Assembly (NCBI RefSeq): GCF_002113375.1
Contig: NZ_NEHO01000001.1
Span: 156,950-220,949 of the forward strand
Length of the DNA stretch: 64,000 bases
From: Pseudomonas sp. R37(2017)
GTDB taxonomy: Bacteria > Pseudomonadota > Gammaproteobacteria > Pseudomonadales > Pseudomonadaceae
Reading direction: 5' to 3'
A program made the translations under genes and the position numbers. Under the pieces are notes generated by a model, which saw nothing but the letters and a program-made list of their open reading frames with translations, had not been told where the DNA came from and made no database searches. Below, piece after piece: positions 7,017-15,805 of the stretch. Each line of letters opens with the position of its first letter. The first letter of the stretch is position 1.

Positions 7017-9095
7017 TCACTCCTTGATCTTCTCAAAGTTACGATAGAACAAGTCACTGTCGCGGCTATCGGTCATCGCATGTAACGAGTAACTGCGATT
7101 CAACCGCGCTCCACCGTCCCGGGTCAAAGGCGCCCAAACGACATTGGCGCGACGCATCGTCGACATGCTCATCAACTCGTCGAACGGGATAGATATATAG
7201 ATCCCCTTGTCGAAACTGCCTTCGCCGTATTCTTCCTTGGTTGCCGAGGTCAAGGTAACCCAGCCACCGAACCGCACGCCGTTGTTGAACTCCCGTGACA
7301 GGTCGATCGTGGCGCCCCAGTCGCGGGCCAGGTAACGACCTACGCTGACCGCCGCCTGCGCTTCAAAAGGCAAATCGGTGTAACCGGTGATGTGACCAGT
7401 GACCGTCGAGTAATCACGCAAGCCAAAACCCTGGTCAAAGTCACGTTGGCGAACAAAGTTCAGATCAGCCCCCACAGACCAACGCTGGCCAGCGGGACGA
7501 AAAAGCACTTCACCACCCACACCGGCAAACATCGACTCCAGATAGCCCCCGTAAACCATGCCATACACGTCATTATCCAATTGCTTGGCGTGGTTGACCT
7601 GGAATGTTGGCAAGGTGACGTCCGAGGTCGTCATGTATTCACGAAGGTCGGTGCGTACCCGCGGCAATCCGCTCGGCGCGTCGTAGGTAAACTTGTCGAA
7701 GTTATTAAACAAGTTGACGCTCAGCAGACCGCTCCACCAGGTATTGCGCGTGAAGCGATATTCAGCGTCCGCGTCAGCAGTGACCTGATAGAGCAAGCCA
7801 TCCGGTCCACCGATGTTCTGCTTGTACCCGAGACCCAGGCCATAAGAGAAAGGATCAGGCACCTGGGTATACAACGTGGTCTCTGCGTGCGGAACAGCGG
7901 CGTTGACCTCGGTGGCTCGATGCAGGTCTTGCAGCGGTTGTTCGTTTCTGACCACCTCGCGAAAGGTTTCGCGGGGCACACTGGTTTCTTCCAGGGGCAT
8001 GTCGTATCGCTTGTTCACCAGAGTGAACCAATCGATGTCATCGTTGACGCTGTTGTCCAGAATCCGGCTGGCGCGGCCCACGGCTTTTGCCGAATAGAAG
8101 TAACGGGACTGCTCGCCATACACCAGCAATTCCGAACCGCGCTGGCTGATCCGCTCCACTTTATACCCGGCGTTGTTGTCCAGGCGCTGGGACACACTGG
8201 CCCAATTGACCTGATCCGGGGACGTTACCGGCGGCCGGACCGGAAGAGGCTCGGCTGGCGGATCGTAGGTCTTTACCGGCGCCTGGCGAGTGACAAAGTT
8301 GGTGTGCAGCGTGATACCGAACATGGCGGTATTGCCGCGCTCCCAACCAGCACTGAGGTCGACCGATTCACTCAGCTTGAAAACCGCACCAATGTTGATG
8401 GGCGAGTCTTGCTTGATGGAGTTATCGAAGGGTTCGCTTTTGTAGTCATTGCCTTCGTATTCAACTTTCAAGCTCAGAGGTGCCCACGCCGTTTGAAAAG
8501 CGATACCACCAAAAAACGAAGGCCTCCCCCTGAAATAAGCGTTCGAGTTGAAGTCGCCTGTCCCCTCACTCGGCGGACGCGTATCAAAACGATCATCGAT
8601 CCACCCCAGCGGGTTATTGAAATCGCCTCGACTTCCCATGTAACCCCAGGCAACACCCGCACTGAAGTCCAGGTTGCCGTAGCGCTTGTTGGCAACGACG
8701 TACTCGCTGGAAAACAACCCGGTACCACCGATGTCCTGGAAACCCAGGGCCACTTGCGGAAGCCAATGGCTTTCCTCCCACAGACGAACTTTGGCGTCGA
8801 CCGCTTTGTCTTTGTAGCTTTGGTCGCCACTGAGCGACTCAGGACCATAGGGGCGGTTGGTGATCGCAGTGTATCGAAACGAGCCTTCCAGCCACTCAAA
8901 CGGCTGCAGGGACAGACTGTATCGGCTATAGGGGCTGGTTCGGCTGGCATTGACGCTCAGTTCACCGACAGGCGCCATGCGTGCGGTGGGCGTTTGTAAC
9001 AAGCCCACCCCACCAAAGTCGTTCTGAGTAAACCGCGGCTCTGCATGAGCAAGTCCAATAGGCAATAACAGGACAGCTGCAAATCGTAACTTCAA
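7017..9095 (-). CDS. yjbH: YjbH/GfcD-family outer-membrane beta-barrel protein, exopolysaccharide export
   Basis: The 692-residue product starts with a clean signal peptide (MKLRFAAVLLLPIGLAHA) and then the family-typical FGGVGLLQTPTARMAPVGEL and many alternating amphipathic strands (for example SPYSRYSLSLQPFEWLEGSF). It ends in a Tyr/Phe-rich segment (DSRDSDLFYRNFEKIKE). This matches YjbH/GfcD proteins, large outer-membrane barrels encoded with YjbE-G and needed for secretion or surface assembly of some capsules and exopolysaccharides. The mechanism in this family is poorly defined. The start overlaps the end of yjbG by four bases (ATGA), indicating translational coupling. It is the last gene before a strong terminator. 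Confidence 0.88.
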   Translation of the reverse strand: MKLRFAAVLLLPIGLAHAEPRFTQNDFGGVGLLQTPTARMAPVGELSVNASRTSPYSRYSLSLQPFEWLEGSFRYTAITNRPYGPESLSGDQSYKDKAVDAKVRLWEESHWLPQVALGFQDIGGTGLFSSEYVVANKRYGNLDFSAGVAWGYMGSRGDFNNPLGWIDDRFDTRPPSEGTGDFNSNAYFRGRPSFFGGIAFQTAWAPLSLKVEYEGNDYKSEPFDNSIKQDSPINIGAVFKLSESVDLSAGWERGNTAMFGITLHTNFVTRQAPVKTYDPPAEPLPVRPPVTSPDQVNWASVSQRLDNNAGYKVERISQRGSELLVYGEQSRYFYSAKAVGRASRILDNSVNDDIDWFTLVNKRYDMPLEETSVPRETFREVVRNEQPLQDLHRATEVNAAVPHAETTLYTQVPDPFSYGLGLGYKQNIGGPDGLLYQVTADADAEYRFTRNTWWSGLLSVNLFNNFDKFTYDAPSGLPRVRTDLREYMTTSDVTLPTFQVNHAKQLDNDVYGMVYGGYLESMFAGVGGEVLFRPAGQRWSVGADLNFVRQRDFDQGFGLRDYSTVTGHITGYTDLPFEAQAAVSVGRYLARDWGATIDLSREFNNGVRFGGWVTLTSATKEEYGEGSFDKGIYISIPFDELMSMSTMRRANVVWAPLTRDGGARLNRSYSLHAMTDSRDSDLFYRNFEKIKE

Positions 9096-9859
9096 GGCGC
9101 CACCTCAGCCACTGGTTGAGTGGCGAGAAATTCGGCCAATTGCTGATTGAGTTCGGGCGTGGGTGGGTCAAGATCATCGTTTTTGATTGGCACCAGGATC
9201 TTGCTGCCAGCGGCAGGCCAATGTCCCTCTTCACGGTTCCACATGGCGATACCGACCCGTCGGGTCTGACCGTCGGGCTGGATGACCCACAAATAGTCCT
9301 TCTCGGCCTCGGGCGAAGGCTGGCAAGCGTGCACATAGTCACGGGCTTCTTGCATGGCCCGATAAGGCAGCCGGCAAGGTTGCGCCACGGCACCCAGCAC
9401 CTCCACGGTATCGGGGCGCAATGGGTAAACAAGTCTGTCGCCATCATCAAGACGACCGTTTAGCGCGAATCCGACCTCTACCGCCACCGGATCCAGCACT
9501 GCAATTTGCCGCCCGGTCACAGGCAAGCGGCTGACCGCTTCATACAGTTGTTCAGCCAATGCAGCCCGCGCCGGCCTATCAAACAGCAAGGCGCCACGCT
9601 GCAGGACTTTCAGATCGAACAAAATGCCGACCTTCAAGCGGCGTTGTTCTTCCAGCAACGGCTTGCGCAACCATGCAGCAGCCAGCCAGTAACTTTGTGC
9701 GTCGGGTCGCGCAGCGGTGATCACATCCAGCAGACGCGCTCCAGGCTGGATCTTGAATTGCCCAGGCGTGCGAACGTCACCACTGACGGTAACGTCAGCC
9801 TGACTGAAACCCGAGCCGGCCAACAACAAACCGGCAAACACTATGTTCAAACGCTTCAA
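9092..9859 (-). CDS. yjbG: YjbG/GfcC-family periplasmic capsule-export protein
   Basis: The 255-residue product has a signal peptide (MKRLNIVFAGLLLAGSGFSQA) followed directly by VTVSGDVRTPGQFKIQPGARL, which looks like an SLBB/beta-grasp domain similar to those in Wza. A second such domain is suggested by DTVEVLGAVAQPCRL near residue 153, and KILVPI lies near the end. GfcC/YjbG proteins are soluble periplasmic partners in group 4 capsule-type export. The gene overlaps both yjbF upstream and yjbH downstream by four bases, so the three are almost certainly translated from one message and made in fixed ratio. Confidence 0.85.
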   Translation of the reverse strand: MKRLNIVFAGLLLAGSGFSQADVTVSGDVRTPGQFKIQPGARLLDVITAARPDAQSYWLAAAWLRKPLLEEQRRLKVGILFDLKVLQRGALLFDRPARAALAEQLYEAVSRLPVTGRQIAVLDPVAVEVGFALNGRLDDGDRLVYPLRPDTVEVLGAVAQPCRLPYRAMQEARDYVHACQPSPEAEKDYLWVIQPDGQTRRVGIAMWNREEGHWPAAGSKILVPIKNDDLDPPTPELNQQLAEFLATQPVAEVAP

Positions 9860-10515
9860 TTCATGGCTCCCTGCCCAGAACGCAACACAATGACCTTCAG
9901 GGAAATTTGCGGCGTCAAATGCTGTTCGCTCTGAATGACAAAACCATCCTGTGGCCTGACCCAGTAACGATTGACTGCATGGAAATCGATTTCAGGCGCA
10001 TCGATGCGTTCATCGACACGGAGCAAGGCAAACGTCTTGTCCATGACGGTGACGTTCTCGATGCCCGCCCTGGTAAAGCGACTGTTCACGGCGATGCCGA
10101 CGCGGTAGCCGTCATAGATATCGATCGAGCGAGTACTGCCATAGCCGTCGGGCAGCCGATGCAGCCCGCGCTTGAACGGCGACTCGCCTTCCCAGCGCGT
10201 ACCGTCGAGGTTGATGCCCAGGCCCACGCTGCGCACGATCAAGCCATCGCGCATCAACAGCACCTGCTTGCCGGAGGCCACCCAGAATTGCAGGTCGCCC
10301 CGTTGGCGGATCATGGCCATGACGCCCTCGCTGCTGGACGTGGTGACTTTGATCTGGGGAAACGGGACTGCGTCCAACTGGGCCTGAGTCAACTCCAGCG
10401 AGTCGGGTCCCGCAGTAGACGCTTTAAGAGTATCGAAAGAGGCCTTCATCAGCGGGTTACACCCACACAGCATGAGAGCCATCGCCACACAGGCGCTGCT
10501 ACGCAAAATATTCAC
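9856..10515 (-). CDS. yjbF: YjbF/GfcB-family outer-membrane lipoprotein
   Basis: The 219-residue product has a lipoprotein signal with lipobox MLCGC (lipidated Cys near residue 19) and no Asp at position +2, so sorting to the outer membrane is expected. The body contains the family-typical region GQDGFV-like RPQDGFVIQSEQHLTPQISL near the C-terminus and VSSEGVMAMIRQRGDLQFWV-like strands in the first half (here TSSSEGVMAMIRQRG). GfcB/YjbF lipoproteins are encoded with YjbG and YjbH and support polysaccharide export. It lies 14 bp after wza and overlaps yjbG by four bases. Confidence 0.85.
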   Translation of the reverse strand: MNILRSSACVAMALMLCGCNPLMKASFDTLKASTAGPDSLELTQAQLDAVPFPQIKVTTSSSEGVMAMIRQRGDLQFWVASGKQVLLMRDGLIVRSVGLGINLDGTRWEGESPFKRGLHRLPDGYGSTRSIDIYDGYRVGIAVNSRFTRAGIENVTVMDKTFALLRVDERIDAPEIDFHAVNRYWVRPQDGFVIQSEQHLTPQISLKVIVLRSGQGAMN

Positions 10516-10529
10516 GGGAGACTTTGCCC

Positions 10530-11645
10530 TTATCTGCTGTCGGCTTCGCTCAGGTCATTTTTTGCAGCTGCGCCTATGCCGAGGATGGAAGCAGAAGGAA
10601 CCAACTGGCTGATGAAGCGATTCCAGCGTGTGACATTGGCAGGCCCGACGTAGACCACGTCTTGCGCTTGCACGTCAAATCGGGTCGCCAGAGCCATGGC
10701 AGTTGGCGAGTTGGCCTCCAACTGGAAGACCTTCGCCGGCTCCTTGTCGAGGTTTTCAACACCCCGGATGACATAAACCGCGTTACCGTTAGAGGTCGTC
10801 TGGTTCAAGCCTCCCACAGTGCCGAGTACATCGGACAAGTTCATGGTTTTGGTCTTGAAGCTCAATGCGCGGGGCTGGACAACTTCACCCATGACATAGA
10901 TCCGCTTGCGATCGTTGTAGGCGAGATACAACTGATCGCCGGACTTCAGGTAAACATTGGGCAACTGCGAGTCGCTCACCCGATTGAGTTCGTCGAGGTC
11001 CAGCTTGTATTGGCGACCGTCTCGGGTAAGTGTCAGGCTTGAAAGGTCGGCGTTCCGAGGGTCGATACCAGCGGCGCCAACGGCCTCGACAACACTCAAG
11101 GGTGTAGTAGTGAGGGGTTGCTGCCCTGCCCTGATGACTGCACCGGTAATGACGATCTTCTGGCTGGCAAAGCGCAACACACTGACGTCGACTTGCGGAC
11201 TGTCGACAAATTGAGTCAAACGCTCGGCAATATAGGCCCGCAGTTCTTCGATCGTCTTTCCTGCTGCCGGGATATTGCCGACATAGGGATAAAAGAGATT
11301 ACCGTCCGGACGGACAAGACGCCCGTTTGCATCAATCTGCTGCTGTGGCCCGGAGGGTGCTGTCAATTCAGGATGGTCCCAGACCGTGATAAACAACAAG
11401 TCATTTGCACCAATCCGATAACTGCCTGGAGAGTAACGCAATAGTTCTGACGGAATGGCCTGGGTCACTTGAGACACGCTGTTCATTGCGATCAATTTAG
11501 GTGTGATCGGAATCAATTCAACGCGGCTGCTTTCGGAAGTACCATCACGAACGATTTCACTGGTATCCATATGTTGACCAGGAGAAAACATGCAGCCTTG
11601 CAAAGTAAAACTTGCCAGTACGGCAACAGAAAAATTACGGATCAT
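10530..11645 (-). CDS. wza: Wza-family outer-membrane polysaccharide export protein
   Basis: Forms the outer-membrane channel for the polymer. The lipoprotein signal ends in the lipobox TLQGC. The polysaccharide-export domain follows (YRIGANDLLFITVWDHPEL, about residue 79 of the longest frame), and then SLBB repeats (IVITGAVIRAGQQPL and IYVMGEVVQPRALSF). A C-terminal amphipathic helix, NVTRWNRFISQLVP, matches the membrane-inserting barrel helix of Wza. The chosen start is the ATG giving MIRNFSVAV, 371 residues; a GTG 15 bp upstream is also possible and neither has a strong ribosome-binding site. It lies downstream of yjbE, separated from it by a terminator-like hairpin, and heads wza-yjbF-yjbG-yjbH. 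Confidence 0.92.
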   Translation of the reverse strand: MIRNFSVAVLASFTLQGCMFSPGQHMDTSEIVRDGTSESSRVELIPITPKLIAMNSVSQVTQAIPSELLRYSPGSYRIGANDLLFITVWDHPELTAPSGPQQQIDANGRLVRPDGNLFYPYVGNIPAAGKTIEELRAYIAERLTQFVDSPQVDVSVLRFASQKIVITGAVIRAGQQPLTTTPLSVVEAVGAAGIDPRNADLSSLTLTRDGRQYKLDLDELNRVSDSQLPNVYLKSGDQLYLAYNDRKRIYVMGEVVQPRALSFKTKTMNLSDVLGTVGGLNQTTSNGNAVYVIRGVENLDKEPAKVFQLEANSPTAMALATRFDVQAQDVVYVGPANVTRWNRFISQLVPSASILGIGAAAKNDLSEADSR

Positions 11646-11674
11646 ATTGGCATTACACACGTTGAGGGCACATC

Positions 11675-11716
11675 CAAAAAAACAAGGTCACCCAGGTAGC
11701 CCTTTGTGACCTTGTC
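11675..11716 (-). terminator. Terminator/attenuator between yjbE and wza
   Basis: On the minus strand ACAAGGTCAC pairs with GTGACCTTGT across a 15-nt loop and a run of about seven T follows. It stands after yjbE and before wza, so it should stop most transcripts after yjbE and let a fraction continue into wza-yjbFGH. Confidence 0.85.
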
Positions 11717-11734
11717 CGAACACTACCAGCAATA

Positions 11735-11977
11735 TTATCTGGTACCGGTAGTACCCGAGGTACCGGTAGTACCCGTGGTGCCGGTAGTACCGCCGTTAGA
11801 ACTTCCGCCACTATTGGACGCGGCAACCACACCCGCGACAACGGCAGCACCAACTAACAGACTCTGACCGACGGTAACGCTGCCGACCAATGGAGTACTC
11901 AGCGTGAGCGGTTCCTCTGCCGCCATTGCGGACGTACTTAAAACACCCAATAGCGTGATAGCTAACAGTTTTTTCAT
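11735..11977 (-). CDS. yjbE: YjbE/GfcA-like small secreted protein with Thr/Gly-repeat tail
   Basis: An 80-residue exported protein. The chosen ATG gives MKKLLAITLLGVLSTSAMAA, a textbook signal peptide, and follows GAGAAGGAAACTGAT; longer in-frame starts upstream are TTG codons without a good ribosome-binding site. The mature part has a hydrophobic Val/Ala/Gly stretch (VGAAVVAGVVAASNSGG) and ends in tandem Thr-Thr-Gly units from residue 64 to 79. This layout matches YjbE/GfcA proteins encoded upstream of capsule-export genes. The role is not established; the Thr-rich tail is a possible phosphorylation or surface-interaction region. It is followed by a strong hairpin with a T-tract, so it is probably expressed more than wza. 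Confidence 0.8.
   Translation of the reverse strand: MKKLLAITLLGVLSTSAMAAEEPLTLSTPLVGSVTVGQSLLVGAAVVAGVVAASNSGGSSNGGTTGTTGTTGTSGTTGTR
11741..11790. repeat. Short tandem repeat in the yjbE 3' end
   Basis: About four imperfect copies of a 12-bp unit of the form GGTACCGGTAGT (plus strand) encode the Thr-Thr-Gly-Thr repeats at the C-terminus of YjbE. Copy number could vary by slippage in multiples of three or twelve bases and change tail length. Confidence 0.7.
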
Positions 11978-12313
11978 ATCAGTTTCCTTCTCGATATACA
12001 GTGTTTGGTACGAGGTACCAACAACGATTGAACAAGAGACCATCGACAAAACAAACGTCAGATGGTCATATCTGTTCCCCGTCTACCTTATGCAGATCAT
12101 GTCACTGACAAAACATCTATGCCACCGATTGCGCGGCACTAGACCAGATGCCCGGCCCATAGCCCCCGCACTACAGTTTTTTAACATATGCAGATTTTCT
12201 AATAAACTCAGTGGGTTCGCGGCCTGTTTAACTCTCTGGTTTCCAGATGAAACGACGGAACGCCTGCAACAATTGTTATTAATGGTCGGACTTATATGGA
12301 GGGTTTTCTGCCA
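11978..12313 (-). promoter_or_regulatory. Intergenic region with the yjbE promoter
   Basis: This 336-bp gap separates rmlD from yjbE, both leftward. A separate promoter for yjbE-wza-yjbFGH should lie here, because yjbE has its own strong ribosome-binding site and the stretch is AT-rich. I find no convincing terminator after rmlD and cannot assign a sigma-factor consensus. Confidence 0.4.
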
Positions 12314-13210
12314 TTAAACCGCTGGACGTTCACTCAACTGCTGAAGAACCAACCGGAGTTCTTGCACCCAGTTCCTGGATGCCACTCCGTGAGTGTCCGT
12401 CAACTTTGCACAATCCAGTACCGACCACATTGGCCGTCTGGCGGGAGTCGGATATTCCGCGGTGGGTATTGCGTTCAAAACAGGTGATTTTTCCAACAAG
12501 CCGGTGCTGACCGCCTGGGTGAAAATCTCCCTGGCAAAGTCGTACCAGGTACAGGCAGGCTCGCCACTGAAGTGATACACCCCCCACTCCAGCATCCCTT
12601 CGCGCCGGAAGATCACCGTCAATGCCCATAACGTGTCGGCGATACTGCTTGCGGAAGTGGGCCCGCCACGCTGGTCAGCCACCACAGACAAACTGTCCCG
12701 ATCGCTGCCCAGGCGCAGCATGGTTTTGACGAAGTTGTTGCCGTGCGCACCGAACACCCAGCTGGTTCGAAGAACGATATGGCGTGAGCAGTGCTGCACC
12801 AATTGATTCTCGCCGGCCAGTTTGCTCAAACCGTAGACGCCGGTCGGACCCGTAGCATCATCAGGGGTGTAAGGGCTATCACCCTCACCGCTGAACACAT
12901 AGTCGGTTGAGATATGCAGCAGCGGAATGCCGAGTTTTTCCGCGGTGACTGCGAGGAGTCCGACCCCGCCCGAGTTAACCGCGTACGCACGCTCGACATC
13001 CGACTCCGCCTTATCCACTGCTGTATAGGCTGCGGCATTAATGACCAGCTCAGGCTTGACCTCGTCGAACACCGCCTGAACTTGATCGGCATTACTGATA
13101 TCAAGCTCTTTCGAACCATAACCAAACACAGTGAAACCTGCAGGTACGCGCTGCAGCAGTTCGTAGCCGACCTGACCCTGGGCACCGGTGACAAGAACAC
13201 GCATATTCAC
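12314..13210 (-). CDS. rmlD: dTDP-4-dehydrorhamnose reductase RmlD
   Basis: Catalyses the last step of dTDP-L-rhamnose synthesis, NAD(P)H reduction of dTDP-4-keto-L-rhamnose. The 298-residue short-chain dehydrogenase has the nucleotide-binding motif VTGAQGQVGYELLQR at the N-terminus, NAAAYTAVDKAESD, the substrate-site Thr in HISTDYVFSGE, and the catalytic Tyr/Lys in YGLSKLAGE. It overlaps rmlC by four bases and is the last gene of the rmlBACD set. The full four-gene rhamnose pathway is intact, so rhamnose is a likely repeat-unit sugar. Confidence 0.95.
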   Translation of the reverse strand: MNMRVLVTGAQGQVGYELLQRVPAGFTVFGYGSKELDISNADQVQAVFDEVKPELVINAAAYTAVDKAESDVERAYAVNSGGVGLLAVTAEKLGIPLLHISTDYVFSGEGDSPYTPDDATGPTGVYGLSKLAGENQLVQHCSRHIVLRTSWVFGAHGNNFVKTMLRLGSDRDSLSVVADQRGGPTSASSIADTLWALTVIFRREGMLEWGVYHFSGEPACTWYDFAREIFTQAVSTGLLEKSPVLNAIPTAEYPTPARRPMWSVLDCAKLTDTHGVASRNWVQELRLVLQQLSERPAV

Positions 13211-13746
13211 TCCCCGCCCAACAGGCTGCGCAAGCTTGGGTTGGTCATATCTTTGTTCGAGAGTCTTGGTGTTTTCACAGGCCAGGGAATGTTCACATCG
13301 GGATCATTCCATATCAGGCCGCCTTCCTCGTCCGGAAAGTACAGATCGGTGCACTTGTACTGAAAGTCCGCAACATCGCTCAATACACAGAAGCCGTGAG
13401 CATAACCAGGTGGAATCCACAACTGGAGATGATTATCCGCGGTGAGTTCCACACCGACAAACTCGCCACAAGTTGCAGACGCAGGATCGATATCGACCGC
13501 TACGTCGTAGACAGCCCCACGGGTAACGCGAACAAGTTTCCCCTGAGGCCGGTTACGCTGGAAATGCAAGCCGCGCAATACGCCATACTGCGACCGCGAG
13601 TGATTATCCTGCACAAACGGCAACTCAATTCCGATGTCGCGGTAGCGTGGCTCCTGATAGCACTCCACGAAAAAACCCCGCTCATCGCCAAACACTTTAG
13701 GCTCAATGACAAGCACCCCGGGTAATCGAGTCTGGATGACCTTCAT
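13207..13746 (-). CDS. rmlC: dTDP-4-dehydrorhamnose 3,5-epimerase RmlC
   Basis: Cupin-fold epimerase of 179 residues converting dTDP-4-keto-6-deoxyglucose to dTDP-4-keto-L-rhamnose. The sequence carries [16 protein letters not shown] at the substrate pocket, the catalytic His region [10 protein letters not shown], the Asp in VYDVAVDID, and [10 protein letters not shown] with the conserved Tyr/His. Length is normal. It overlaps rmlD and rmlA by four bases each, giving a tightly coupled rmlA-rmlC-rmlD transcript. Confidence 0.95.
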   Translation of the reverse strand: MKVIQTRLPGVLVIEPKVFGDERGFFVECYQEPRYRDIGIELPFVQDNHSRSQYGVLRGLHFQRNRPQGKLVRVTRGAVYDVAVDIDPASATCGEFVGVELTADNHLQLWIPPGYAHGFCVLSDVADFQYKCTDLYFPDEEGGLIWNDPDVNIPWPVKTPRLSNKDMTNPSLRSLLGGE

Positions 13747-14621
13747 TTGGAGTGCCTCGTCGACAGCAGGCCGGCGAGGTACTGACCGTACCCCGTCTTG
13801 TGAAGAGCAGTCGCCTGTTTATCCAGTTCCGCCGCACTTAGCCAGCCCTGGTTAAAAGCGACTTCTTCCAGGCAAGCTACTTTCAACCCCTGACGCGCTT
13901 CTATCGTCTGTACGAAATGCCCGGCCTCCATCAGCGAATCATGGGTTCCGGTGTCAAGCCAGGCGAAGCCGCGACCCAGTACGCTGACGTGCAAATCACC
14001 GCGTTGAAGATAGGCATTGTTGATGTCGGTAATTTCCAGTTCGCCACGATGGGAAGGCTTCACCCGCTTTGCGATCTGGACCACATCGTTATCGTAGAAA
14101 TAAAGGCCGGTCACCGCGTAATTGGATTTAGGCTGCCTGGGCTTTTCTTCGATGGAAATGGCTTTGCCATGATCATCAAACTCCACTACGCCAAAACGCT
14201 CAGGATCAGCTACGTGATAGCCGAACACCGTCGCACCGGATTGGCGATTGGCGGCCTCCAGTAAGTTGGCGCTGAAGCCATGCCCATAGAAAATATTATC
14301 GCCGAGAACCAACGCGACATTACTGTCACCGATAAATTCTTCGCCAATGATGAACGCTTGAGCCAAACCGTCTGGAGCAGGCTGCTCAGCGTACTGAAGT
14401 TCAATTCCAAAAGAAGACCCGTCGCCCAAAAGGTTCTGGAAATTGGGCAGGTCTTCTGGCGTGGAAATAATCAGCACTTCGCGTATACCAGCCAACATCA
14501 AGACTGATAAAGGATAATAAATCATTGGCTTGTCGTAGACGGGCAACAACTGCTTTGATACACCACGGGTTATCGGGTGCAAGCGAGTACCGGATCCACC
14601 TGCAAGAACAATACCTTTCAT
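13743..14621 (-). CDS. rmlA: Glucose-1-phosphate thymidylyltransferase RmlA
   Basis: Couples dTTP and glucose-1-phosphate to dTDP-glucose, the first and usually feedback-inhibited step of rhamnose synthesis. The 292-residue protein has the nucleotidyltransferase signature [16 protein letters not shown], the catalytic Lys region [18 protein letters not shown], the metal Asp in [11 protein letters not shown], the Glu in [10 protein letters not shown], and [13 protein letters not shown] near the C-terminus. It lies 22 bp after rmlB with a ribosome-binding AAGGAG-like site. Confidence 0.95.
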   Translation of the reverse strand: MKGIVLAGGSGTRLHPITRGVSKQLLPVYDKPMIYYPLSVLMLAGIREVLIISTPEDLPNFQNLLGDGSSFGIELQYAEQPAPDGLAQAFIIGEEFIGDSNVALVLGDNIFYGHGFSANLLEAANRQSGATVFGYHVADPERFGVVEFDDHGKAISIEEKPRQPKSNYAVTGLYFYDNDVVQIAKRVKPSHRGELEITDINNAYLQRGDLHVSVLGRGFAWLDTGTHDSLMEAGHFVQTIEARQGLKVACLEEVAFNQGWLSAAELDKQATALHKTGYGQYLAGLLSTRHSK

Positions 14622-14643
14622 TTAAAGCTCCTTGATACCAGAC

Positions 14644-15741
14644 TCAGCGTTCGACCACATCTGAAGACACACCCAGCCGACCAAGGCGATAGTCTCCACT
14701 TAATACGTGTTCCCACCATTGGCGATTCTCCAGGTACCACATCACCGTCTTGCGGATTCCGCTTTCAAAGCTTTCTTCCGGCACCCATGCCAAGTGTTTT
14801 TTAATCTTGCTGGCGTCGATGGCATAGCGACGGTCATGACCGGACCTGTCCTTGACAAAGGTAATGAGCTCTTTGTAAGACGCCAAGTGTTCATTCTCGC
14901 GAGTGGACTTCGGTGGAACCAACTCGTCCAACAACTCACAAATCGTCTGAACCACTTCGAGGTTGGTCTTTTCGTTATGTCCACCGATATTGTAGGTTTC
15001 GCCCACAGCACCACGAGTGACCACTTCGACTAAAGCTCGGGCATGATCCTCGACGTACAACCAATCCCGCACCTGTTTCCCGTCGCCATAAACTGGCAGG
15101 GGTTTGCCATGTAAGGCATTCAGGATGACGTGGGGAATCAGTTTTTCGGGAAAGTGATATGGACCATAATTATTAGAGCAGTTTGTTACAACTACTGGCA
15201 GACCGTAAGTTCTATGCCACGCCCTGACCAAATGATCGGATGCAGCCTTGGAGGCTGAGTAGGGGGAGCTTGGAGCGTAGGGTGTCTCTTCGGTAAAGAG
15301 GTCCTCGGTTCCCTCCAGATCACCATAAACCTCATCTGTGGATATATGATGAAAACGGAAATGTTTCTGACGCTCGAGGTCAAGCTTCAGCCAATAAGCT
15401 TTGGCGACCTCCAATAAGGTGAAGGTGCCGACGATATTGGTTTGAATAAACGCGCAAGGACCATCAATCGAGCGATCGACATGCGATTCCGCAGCGAGGT
15501 GCATGACAGCGTCAGGCTGGAACTGGTCGAAAGCCTTCTCGACATCCGCTCTGTCACATATATCTACCTGAAAGAAACTGTAGGCAGGTAAATGGCTGAC
15601 AGACGACAATGATTCTGTATTGCCTGCATAGGTCAACTTGTCAATATTTCCAACTGCGCAGTCGCCGTGCTGCAGCAAATGCCGTATGACCGCGGAACCG
15701 ATGAACCCGGCGCCACCGGTCACTAAGATACGTTGTTTCAT
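14644..15741 (-). CDS. rmlB: dTDP-glucose 4,6-dehydratase RmlB
   Basis: NAD-dependent extended short-chain dehydrogenase that makes dTDP-4-keto-6-deoxyglucose. The 365-residue sequence shows [17 protein letters not shown] at the NAD site, [15 protein letters not shown], the active-site region [11 protein letters not shown] with Thr-Asp-Glu, the catalytic [10 protein letters not shown], and [18 protein letters not shown]. It is first of the rmlBACD set, 64 bp downstream of ugd, and so probably part of the same long leftward transcript as the glycosyltransferase genes. Confidence 0.95.
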   Translation of the reverse strand: MKQRILVTGGAGFIGSAVIRHLLQHGDCAVGNIDKLTYAGNTESLSSVSHLPAYSFFQVDICDRADVEKAFDQFQPDAVMHLAAESHVDRSIDGPCAFIQTNIVGTFTLLEVAKAYWLKLDLERQKHFRFHHISTDEVYGDLEGTEDLFTEETPYAPSSPYSASKAASDHLVRAWHRTYGLPVVVTNCSNNYGPYHFPEKLIPHVILNALHGKPLPVYGDGKQVRDWLYVEDHARALVEVVTRGAVGETYNIGGHNEKTNLEVVQTICELLDELVPPKSTRENEHLASYKELITFVKDRSGHDRRYAIDASKIKKHLAWVPEESFESGIRKTVMWYLENRQWWEHVLSGDYRLGRLGVSSDVVER

Positions 15742-15805
15742 GGACTCACATCCTGATGAACTATAGAGATATGTTCAAGTCATTGCGGCCTGACTCGAGC
15801 AAAGC

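Noticed and set aside
6653..7085. 124- and 135-codon frames between the priming transferase and yjbH
   Set aside because: Unlikely composition (Cys/Arg/Ser-rich), no ribosome-binding site, and one runs through the yjbH terminator into yjbH.
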